Source: Monodelphis domestica (Eukaryota > Chordata > Mammalia > Didelphimorphia > Didelphidae). From it: DNA of 64,000 bases. Position numbers and translations under genes: made by a program. Within the stretch, counting starts at the first letter, position 1. Each line of letters starts with the position of its first letter. This document shows positions 56,155 through 64,000 of this stretch, piece by piece. Location of the stretch: positions 48,291,395 to 48,355,394 of the forward strand of contig NC_077235.1 of the NCBI RefSeq assembly GCF_027887165.1, read 5' to 3'. The notes under the pieces were generated by a model, which searched no databases, was not told the origin of the DNA, and saw only the letters and a list, made by a program, of their open reading frames with translations.

Positions 56155-56458
56155 GAGACTGAGTCTCCCCATCTTGCCCAGGCTGGAAATGTAGTGACCA
56201 CCAGTATCCCAATACCAATCATCATGAAAGCTTTAACTTGCTCTGTTGCTCCATTTTTCTAACCTGGGCTGGATTGCCCTCCCTCATGTAACCTGGAGTC
56301 CCTCTTCCTCTGGAAGTCTACCATATTGCTACCAGGCTTCATGTGGGCACTTAATCAGCTTTAGTGGAACTGAAGCTCCAAACTCAAGCTTAAAGGATCC
56401 AGCACAGCCTCAGCCTCCCCTAGTAGCAGGAATTACATGCATGGGTCATCATGCTTGG
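56154..56458 (-). pseudogene. RN7SL: 7SL (SRP) RNA pseudogene, full length
   Basis: Read on the minus strand it follows 7SL RNA from end to end (about 305 bases; 7SL is about 300). The 5' Alu domain shows 'gctactaggggaggctgagg'. The S domain shows 'agcaatatggtagacttcca', 'ggactccaggttacatgagg' and 'caatccagcccaggttagaa'. The 3' Alu domain shows 'ttccagcctgggcaagatgg' and ends 'gagactcagtctc'. The S domain proves it is 7SL and not an Alu/B1 SINE. It has many substitutions and no conserved promoter start, so it is an old retrocopy, not a working SRP RNA gene. Confidence 0.88.
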
Positions 56459-56740
56459 AAGTTTTTGTGTTTTAGTCAGCTTGGGTTCCAGATTACCAAT
56501 GGAAGAACTCAGTCGTCTCCCAGATATTTCTTCACATAGTCCTTCCTTGATATTTTCAACCCAAAATGAATAGAATGGCACCTAGAATACAAGCATCTAA
56601 GTTCAGGTCTACTGCCCCTCTCTATGTAAGAGGAAAGAGAAAGCTCTCTTCTGCCATTGTTTGTTTGAGGGAGAGGAAAGAGAGCAATTTGCAAAATTAT
56701 TACCAGATGGTCTGCACATTTAAGATTTTAAAAAACAAAA
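56459..56740. other. Unassigned intron-like sequence
   Basis: Nothing recognised. Confidence 0.35.
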
Positions 56741-56741
56741 C

Positions 56742-57169
56742 AAAACCCTGACCTGCTGTCTTAGAATCAATATTGTGTATCGGTTCCAAGGCAGAAGAAC
56801 AGTAAAGGACTAGGCCAGCTTTGGCAAATGTTTTTGAGATTGTGTGGCCAAACTGCAACTTCAAGCTGTCTGTGAGCCCCCCACATTACCCCAGACAGTG
56901 GATGGAGGAAGTGCTCCCATTGGGCTGCTGGGTAGATGGGCGGGCATGTGAAAAATATCTTTGGGTGTTGTGGAGAGGGGGAACAGAATAGTCCCTTCCA
57001 GCATGCCAGGGCACATGTGCCACGCCTTCACCAATGTGGGGCTAGGCAATGAGAATTAAATGACTTGCCCAAGGTCACACAGCTAGGACGTATCTAAGGC
57101 CAGATTTGATCCCAGGACCTCCTGACTCCAGACCCAGCTTTCAATCCACTGAGACACCTAGCAGCCCCA
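56742..57169 (-). mobile_element. tRNA-derived SINE (minus) split by a hAT-like element
   Basis: The SINE's tail half is 56742-56815 ('accctgacctgctgtcttag', 'ggttccaaggcagaagaaca'). Its head half is 57040-57169 ('gacttgcccaaggtcacaca', 'cacctagcagcccc'). The two halves join cleanly at 'gactaggc/ggctaggc' once the insertion is removed. Confidence 0.92.
56816..57039. mobile_element. hAT-like non-autonomous transposon inside a SINE, 224 bp
   Basis: Left end CAGCTTTGGCAAATG, right end CTTCACCAATGTGG, weakly inverted. The interior 'aagtgctcccattgggctgc' and the subterminal 'ggcacatgtgcca' match the element at 25370-25852. The flanking SINE 8-mers GACTAGGC (56808-56815) and GGCTAGGC (57040-57047) differ at one base: an 8-bp TSD, the hAT hallmark. 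Confidence 0.85.
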
Positions 57170-57393
57170 CTTTTAAGATTTCTTTTCAAATTTCATTCAG
57201 GAAAGGCACCTGCTTCAATGCCAGCACTTATTTCCTAGGAAGGTTGAAGGTATTTTGGAATCTCAAAGGAAGCTTGAGCCCAGCTTGGTACTCATAACCT
57301 TTAAGTAAACAGAAGCCCAAAGAGGGAGGCAAGACTACCCTTTGCCATTCTCTCCCTTCACCTTACCCTAACCCTAACAGCAAGCAGTCACAT

Positions 57394-57598
57394 TCTTTTT
57401 TTTTTAACCCTTACCTTCCATCTTAGAATCAATATTGTGTACTTGTTCCAAGGCAGAAGAAAGACAAGGGCTAGGCAATGGAGGTTAAGGGACTTGCCCA
57501 ACGTCACACAGCTAGGAAGTGTCTGAAACCAGATTTGAACCCAAGATCTCCTAACTTCAGGCCAGGCCAGGCTCTCAATCCACTGAGCCACCTAGCTG
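57394..57598 (-). mobile_element. tRNA-derived SINE (minus)
   Basis: T12 run, 'ttaccttccatcttagaatc', 'gacttgcccaacgtcacaca', ending 'gccacctagctg'. ATTCTT on both sides may be the TSD. Confidence 0.93.
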
Positions 57599-57664
57599 TA
57601 TTCTTAATATAAACTAATGGTTCCAACAAACTACTTTCAAGGAAACATTTCATATTGGATGAAA

Positions 57665-58510
57665 CTTATCTGTTTTAACCAGCAATCATTTATTGAATGC
57701 CTACTTTGTGCCTTTAGCACATAGTGTGCTACATGCTGTTGAGGCTACAAAGAAAATGTGACAAGTTTCCTGCCTTGGAGGACCTTACAAAGGAACTCAA
57801 GTGTTTATTCAGTTCCTGCCAGGTGAACAGAAGAACACTGTATTAGGAAATAGGTAGGTGAGATACAGATTTATGTAACATACAGTCCCTTTTCTAATGG
57901 GGAGAAAAGGACAAGCCAAAGGGATTTATTAAATACCTACTATGTGCCTGTTACTGTGCTGAAGCTGGGAGATACAAAGAAAGTAAAAAAAAAATAGTTG
58001 CTGCTTTTAAGGAGTTCACCATCTATGGGGGAAGACCACATGTAAACAAATGTGTCCAAACAAGATATATGAAGAATGAATTGAAAATCATCTCAAGGAA
58101 GGCACTAACATTAAAGACCCAGACACAAATGACTATGATAGAAAACTGAACTGAAGACAAAATCAATATATGTGAAACAATGAGAGGGCAGTTAAATGCT
58201 GGACTGTAGGATCTAGCCTATAAGTATTTAGGATGGAGAGATTATTATGGGCCAGAGTTGTTAAGAGAAATCTTCTTGGGGAAGCTAGGTGGCACAAATG
58301 TCCTGGGTTCAAATTTGACCTTCAACAGACCCTAGCTGTGTGATCCCAGGCAAATCACTTAACCTTGTTTGTCTTGCCCTTGCCCTTACATCTTAGAGTT
58401 ACCAAACAGAAAGTAAGGGCTTAAAAAAAAAGAGAGAAGGCTTCTTTAAAGAGGTCGATTTTTAGCTGAGGCTTAAACAACAGTTAGGCTTTGGTTAGGC
58501 AAGGTAGGTA
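57665..58510 (-). mobile_element. L2 LINE 3' ends (minus), two pieces, one split by a SINE
   Basis: 57665-57790 ('catttattgaatgcctactt') and 57915-58277 plus 58432-58510 ('aaatacctactatgtgcctg', 'cttttaaggagttcaccatc', then after the SINE 'gcttctttaaagaggtcgat'). Confidence 0.7.
58278..58431 (+). mobile_element. tRNA-derived SINE in L2, internally shortened
   Basis: 'ggggaagctaggtggcacaa' passes straight to 'atgtcctgggttcaaatttg', so part of the head is missing. Ends in A9. Confidence 0.88.
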
Positions 58511-58549
58511 AACTTGTTTGTTTGAACAGGAATTTCCAATTTCTCTTAC

Positions 58550-60575
58550 AGCTTGCTTTTCTTTTTAAATACATAATAAATTCAACATGTACCTTTCAAA
58601 CAAGCCCTGCTTATCTCTTTCCTTCTGTTCTCCTCTGCACAGTTTTTCTTTTCTAATCTGAACTTAATCATAACTCCCCACCCGCTGAATGTTTCCATAT
58701 ACATACACAGCAGAATACAAAAAGATTCCAAATGGAATCTTCATTTCACATTGCTTCCTTTTGAGAACATGATGTAATAAATTTTATACATTAGTTTCGA
58801 AATCATCCTCTCTGGTTGGTGCTTCCGTTTGAACTTCCTTTGTTTTCTCTGTATAGTTTAAAAAATGTTTCAATGTCCCCTTCTTTTTTTGACAACCATA
58901 TTTATTGCCAACCTAATGATAAAGAGACAAAAACACTTGGTTGATAAATAAATTTAGTCAAAGAAAACAAATCAGCCTGGTGTCTCTGGCCAGAAATATG
59001 TGTCTCCCAGCACCTTGAGTCTGTCCTCTGTCAGGAGGTGGGGGAGTATGTTTCCTCAGAGGGCCTCTGGACACTTGGCTACTTAAATCTTTCAAAGTTG
59101 TTTTTCTATTCTTGTCATTGTATATATTGGTTCCTGCATTACTATGCATTTCCCAGAATTTATTTCTTATAGTATAATAGGAAGGAAGGAAATAGCATTT
59201 ATTAAGCACCTACTATGTGCCAAGTACTGTGCTAAGCACTTTGCAAATATGAATCTTATTTAATTCTCACAATAACCTTGGGAAGTAGGTGTTATTATGA
59301 CTCTATTTTACAAATGAGGAAACTAAGGCAAAGAAGGCTAAGTGACTTGCCCAGGGTTACACATCTCATAAGTTTCTGAGATTGGAGTTGATCTCAGGTC
59401 TTCCTTTTCATTCTATCCAAAGTGCCATTACATTCATTCATATGCCACAATTCTTTCATCTATTCCCGGATTGTTGGATACTGCCTTAAGACTCCTGGTT
59501 TTTGCTTCCCTCACCCTGCTTTTAAATACTTCTTTAGGTAGGTAGTACCTGTCATAGCAAGAACTATTTTAAATATTTTCAAACACTAGAAGAAGTGATC
59601 TGGCTTATACAAATATATGTATTTCACTATCTTTTTTATTCATATTATTCATGTAAAGTATTCCACATAACATGGCAAAGATTTCAAAGTCCTCCTTTAA
59701 CTCATAAAACTCATAAAATCCATTCAATTTGAATGTATAGAAATGCAGCTGCAAAGAATAAATTTATTTTTCTTGTTAAAAAAATTTTAATACTCCTTTA
59801 GGATTGAGAAGTTTGTTTTGTTTGTGTCTATTCAGAATCCTCCTCCATGTCATCTACTCTCTCGATCAATCCGGGCTTCTTTTTCACCATTCGTTTGCTT
59901 GTTAAGTTAGATGTATTTTTATACCAAATGGTTTCTGTGTTCAACTTTCTTATTTCCATTTCCGATAAGAGTGAGGTCAGCTAACCCCCCACTCCTTCTT
60001 TCATGTTTATCTACTGTTCTTCTCATGTACTTCAATAATGAGAAATAGCAAGTTCTACCCCTTTCCTCAGCCCTACTTGATCTCACCAAGTTCAGGTCAT
60101 CTGATTCCTACACTGATTTCTACTCTATAGGGTCATGCTATCTGGGTATTTGGTATGTAGAATGTTGGGTCTTCAGGGCCATCTGTGACATCTCAGGACA
60201 AGGTGCTAGAGAGGAATGAGCTCCTGGGGGTCACCAATCCGAGTGTTGCTGTGGCTTCTAAGGATCTCTGCTGTGGGTTTTCAACTCCTCTGGGACTTTC
60301 TCATCAGGCCTCTCCACTCCTGCTGACATGGAATCTAAAGCTTTTCAAGGTAAAAGTTTCTCTACTTTCTGTGTTTGCCTTCATTGGCACTGGTTGTGCT
60401 GGCAGCCTCCTTTCTTCTTGCCTGTGGGCTTCTGGTTGCTTTTTGATGCACATCTAAAGTGGAAAGAGTCACTGTAGTTGCTCATTGGATGTAATTTTAA
60501 TGTTTTCTTTTCTTAGAGTTGATCTGTGATAGCTCAGTTATCTGCCATTGTTCAGGTAGCCATCTTAGCCAGACA
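58550..60575 (-). mobile_element. Possible very old L1-like sequence (minus), includes a 5'-end-like motif
   Basis: In antisense, 60555-60570 reads GGCTAAGATGGCTACC, close to the start of the complete L1 (GGTTAAGATGGCGGC). 59440-59560 faintly resembles the ORF2 C-terminal region. Between them no clear ORF remnant is seen, so the pieces may be unrelated. Low-confidence call. It contains the CORE-SINE at 59185-59420. Confidence 0.25.
59185..59420 (-). mobile_element. CORE-SINE (MIR3/THER-type, minus)
   Basis: 'catttattaagcacctacta', 'gctaagcactttgcaaatat', 'acaaatgaggaaactaaggc', 'agtgacttgcccagggttac'. Confidence 0.75.
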
Positions 60576-61005
60576 TTTCTTCTGTGCATTAAAAACAAAA
60601 TGCTCCAATGAGTCTCTTTTCTTTTGTTTTTGGCAACTCTGTCTCTAGACCTGTCCCCCACTGGAAAAAAAAAACAAAACAAAACTTCAAAGTTCATTTA
60701 CTTTACAGTTTTCTTGTTATTATTTGGAAAATCTTAAGAGCTCTGATCAACTTGATCAAACACAATTCCAAAGGACTCAAGATGAAAGCTGCACTACACC
60801 TCCCAGCAGAGAGGTGATGAACTCAAGCACAAAATGAGACAGATATTTTTTGGACATGATCAATGTGGGAATTTGTTTTGCATGTCTATACATATTTGTT
60901 ACAAAGGTTTTGTTTTTCTTTCTTTTTTCAATGGGGATGGAGGTGACAGGAATAGAAAAGAGATTTTTGTTCATTGAAAAATTTAAATTTTAATTAAAAA
61001 AATAC
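60576..61005. other. Unassigned intron-like sequence
   Basis: AT-rich, nothing recognised. Confidence 0.35.
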
Positions 61006-61014
61006 TCTTCTTAT

Positions 61015-61725
61015 GATATAAATTATTCTCCTGGTTCTGCTCACTTCTGCAGCATTCAACACAAGTCTTCCTAGCTTTCTCTGAAACTGTACCTTTCATC
61101 ATTTCATAGGGTGAAAAATAAGATTCTATCATCCTTATAGAACATAATTTGTTTAGTCATTCTCTGAACAATGGATACCCTTTTAGTTTGTACTTGCTTA
61201 TCATTACAAAAAGAGCTGCTGTGAATATTTTTGGACATATGAGTCCTTTTCATTTTTCTTTGATTTGGGGTGATATAGGTCAAGTAGTGATATAGCTCTG
61301 TGTAATAACTTAGTGACTTTTAGGGTATAGTTCCAGATTACATTCTAGACTGACTGGACCAAATTTACAGCTCTACCAACAATGCTTTAGTATGCCTGTT
61401 TTCACCATAGCCTTTCCCAAAATGATAATTTTCTTTTCTTGCCATCTTTGCCAATCTGATGAGTATGAGGTAGAATCTGAAAATGGGTTATAAATGCACA
61501 TTTCTCTATTAGTAATTTGGAGCAGTTTTTCATATGGTTGTTGCTAACTTGTATTTCTTCTTTTGACAATTTTTCTATTGGGGGAATGGTCCTTGTTCTA
61601 CTTGATGCAAATGTTTCCTTTCTAATGCTAACTGCATTGGTTTTGTGCAAAACCTTTTTAATTTTATGTAATGAAGGTGGTTTTATCTCCTGTGATCCTC
61701 TCTATCTCTTTAAACTCTCTATGTC
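61015..61725 (-). mobile_element. Old L1 3' part (minus)
   Basis: 'ttctcctggttctgctcact', 'catttgtttagtcattctc'-type sequence, 'caatctgatgagtatgaggt' and 'actgcattggttttgtgcaa' are the antisense ORF2 end as in the other minus L1 copies, but much more diverged. No frame left. Confidence 0.8.
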
Positions 61726-62440
61726 GCTGCAAAGTAGCTGTTGGCAGCCATAGTTGGTCTTTCAAAACAGGAAAAATAACAGTATGAATTATGAAAGGAA
61801 AACAAATTGATTTTCTTCTCAAAGTGAGGCAGGGTAAGAAGAATTTGTAAGGGAACAAACTGAGTGAGTAAATATGTTATTTTTACATGGGTTGAATTTT
61901 TGGATGAATATCATGATGACATTTTGAGAAATTGTCACCATAGGAAAAGGGTGAGAATTTCCAGAGGTGAGGCCACTCCTCTAGGCCAATCACAGGAGCC
62001 CTTGACTTCTGAGCAAAGCAGCAGGCCATCATTACTGTACTCAGGAAGCTGAAGGCTTGTTTATATATCAGGCTGGCTTAAGAAGTCTGCCCAGATGGCA
62101 TTTTTTTCAAGCTTAGGTAACTCTAATCTCCAATAAAGTCCTCCTCCAGTACTTTATCATCAGCTAGAGAAAGCTCTCAAAGCTGTGTATTCCAGGGAAG
62201 CACAAGCTTTAGTGAGCTTACAAAGGACACCTCTTGTTAGAGAACCAGCCCAAATGTGGTGAAGCCCATCACCGAAAGGTTGGCCATTGGGTGATGAATT
62301 TGTTTTTCTGGCCAAAGCAACTTGGAAAGACTGTTTACTGATACATAGAAGGGATTCAATCTGTATTCATGGAAGGGATTGCACTTCTTTCTGTGGCACT
62401 GTCCAAGGTCAGCCCTAGACAAAGTTTGGGTCCTCCCCTC
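61726..62440. other. Unassigned intron-like sequence
   Basis: No element or gene recognised. Confidence 0.35.
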
Positions 62441-62629
62441 TTTTTTTTAAACCCTTACCTTCTGTCTTAGTATCAATTCTAAGACAGAAGAGTGGCAAGG
62501 GCTAGGCAAAAAGGGTTAAGTGACTTGCCCAGGATCACACAGCTAGGAAGTGTCTGATGTCAGATTTGAACCCAGGGCCTTTCATCTCCAGGCCCAGCAC
62601 TCTATCCACTATACCACCTGGTTGCCCCC
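62441..62629 (-). mobile_element. tRNA-derived SINE (minus)
   Basis: T8 run, 'aacccttaccttctgtctta', 'gacttgcccaggatcacaca', ending 'cacctggttgccccc'. The part near the tail is shortened. Confidence 0.92.
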
Positions 62630-62754
62630 CTACTAACTCTTTCAGAGTTTCTCAGATCCTAACTTCTATACAGATTTTTCCTGGGCTCTCCCAGAAACTT
62701 GCCCTTTCAGATACCTTCATATATGATGTATATGTCTTAGATATGTCTCCATAT

Positions 62755-62915
62755 TTACATGTTTTCTGTTGGTTATATGCTTCTTGAAAGCAGAGTCTGT
62801 GGGGCTTGAGGTTTTGTTGGTTTTGTTTTGGGCCTTTCTTTGTATCCCTGGCACTGAAGATAATGCCTGGCACATAGTAGGCAATCAGTACATTTACTGG
62901 TTGACTAACCCTCAC
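62755..62915 (+). mobile_element. L2 LINE 3' end
   Basis: 'tgcttcttgaaagcagagtc', 'atgcctggcacatagtaggc'. Confidence 0.7.
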
Positions 62916-63104
62916 CTTACTCATGCACTCATGTACACTATCTCCAACCACTCAGGTAGTTAGCATCCTAATGTTGCCCTCTGGTTGCCTCCTGGTTCCT
63001 ACTGTGATGCCTCATCCAAATCTGTTCTCCCTGGCATGTGTCCAATATTCTGAATTTCTGCCTTCTTCACTTCAGGGTATAGCTTCAGCAACCTGTCCCA
63101 CTAA

Positions 63105-63265
63105 GGGGAGGCAATGTGGAGGTTCTACTTCTAAGTTAATTCACTGTGTAATCTTGGATAAGAGACTAGTTTTCTGGGCCTCATGTTTCTATATCTGTAA
63201 AACCAGGGGGCTGGTCCAGGCCAGATGATTTCTAAAGTCCTTTTCAGCTGAGATTCAATGATCAT
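63105..63265 (+). mobile_element. CORE-SINE remnant
   Basis: 'gaggcaatgtggaggttcta', 'ctgggcctcatgtttctata', 'agatgatttctaaagtcctt'. Confidence 0.6.
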
Positions 63266-63850
63266 TGGAAAGCAATCTCATAAACAAATTCACAGGAGTG
63301 TCAATATTTGATAACTAGAGCTTGTTAGTGTATACAAGGGAACTTACGTGTTCACATTTTGCAATATTGACTCGGGAAAAGGAAAGAATGAAGAATGCCC
63401 ATGTCCAGAATCCCATTAATTTAGGCCAATTGCCATGCTACATTTCTCTTTTTTGGAAGGGTTGTTCATATTGCTGTGGTGACCTGATGCCAGCTCCTTC
63501 CCAATTTTCATTAGGATCAGTTTAGGAGGCAACTTTAATTCCTAGCCAAGAGAAATGACAAATGGAAGCAGGTGCATGAAATGGAGCACTGATAAGCTGA
63601 GCAAAATGGTTTAATGTTTTTTTTTTAAATGACACCAAGAAAATTAACAGTGTAGGTTATGATTCATGGTGAAATCTGGGGCAGAAATGAATTGTTAAAG
63701 ACACTGCTAGGACTGGCAGGTGGAAAAAGAAAGTATTAGCAGTGAAGCCCCAAGAACCTTGGAATTCTGCACATTCCTAAAGTTTGTCCCCTTAAGTCAA
63801 TGTATGCTTTCCCTGCTGAAGTCAGTCACTGTTGTGGGAAGAGTTTTTTT
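63266..63850. other. Unassigned intron-like sequence
   Basis: Nothing recognised apart from short A/T runs (63618-63627, 63846-63859). Confidence 0.35.
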
Positions 63851-63867
63851 TTTTTTTTGAAGAGTCC

Positions 63868-64000
63868 ATGGTATAGTTCAAATTTGGCATCAGACACTTA
63901 CTAGTTATATGGCCCTGGGCGAGTCACTTAACCCTGTTTGCCTCAGTTTCCTCATCTGAAAAATGAGCTGAAGAAGGAAATGGCAAGCCATCTATATCTT
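63868..64000 (+). mobile_element. RTE-type SINE, cut by window end
   Basis: 'gttcaaatttggcatcagac', 'gagtcacttaaccctgtttg', 'tgagctgaagaaggaaatgg'. The RTE-like tail would lie beyond the window. Confidence 0.75.

Noticed and set aside
56154-56300. Alu-like sequence ('cttgcccaggctggaaatgt')
   Set aside because: Alus are primate elements and lack the 7SL S domain. The S domain is present here, so it is a 7SL copy.
57362-57377. Telomere-like CCCTAACCCTAAC
   Set aside because: Only about two units; expected by chance and not an interstitial telomere array.
1-64000. CRISPR array, prokaryotic operon or phage features
   Set aside because: No regularly spaced repeats with unique spacers, no Shine-Dalgarno-led ORF clusters; the sequence is clearly mammalian.

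Overview
This window looks like nuclear DNA from a marsupial. Evidence: about 20 copies of a tRNA-derived SINE with an L1-type A-rich tail; several copies of a second tRNA-derived SINE ending in an RTE-like tail; many L2 and CORE-SINE (MIR/THER/MAR type) remnants; a CR1/L3 fragment; and an L1 subfamily with a long spacer between its ORFs. The species cannot be fixed from sequence alone. No host protein-coding exon could be identified with certainty.

Layout. 1-29 kb: old L2, L1 and LTR sequence cut up by SINEs, with three short 5'-truncated L1 tails that carry clear target-site duplications (TSDs) at 10.8, 16.2 and 23.9 kb, and a non-autonomous hAT-like DNA transposon at 25.4 kb. 29.39-35.74 kb: a full-length L1 with promoter region, complete ORF1 (307 aa) and ORF2 (1268 aa), 3' UTR, A tail and a perfect 17-bp TSD. 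36-51 kb: a second hAT-like element, a long (TA)n array, an unidentified decayed coding sequence on the minus strand, LTR remnants, L1 fragments, both SINE types, and L2/CR1 pieces. About 51.18-52.0 kb: a CpG island with GC boxes and a likely untranslated first exon ending at a good splice donor (51529/51530), the one strong sign of a host gene; everything to its right would be its first intron if transcription runs on the plus strand. 52-64 kb: intron-like sequence with SINEs, L2, a third hAT-like element nested in a SINE, a full-length 7SL RNA pseudogene beside a (TG)n array, and old L1.

How the parts relate. The SINEs with A tails share the tail type and TSDs of L1 and were probably moved by it; the other SINE type was probably moved by an RTE element that is not present here. 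TSDs and nesting give a relative order: L2 and CORE-SINEs oldest, then older L1 and LTRs, then SINEs and hAT elements, with the complete L1 among the youngest. I found no CRISPR array, operon, functional RNA gene or clearly new system. The best leads are the intact L1 and its unusual non-coding parts, the hAT-in-SINE nesting, the unidentified decayed ORF, and the CpG-island promoter.
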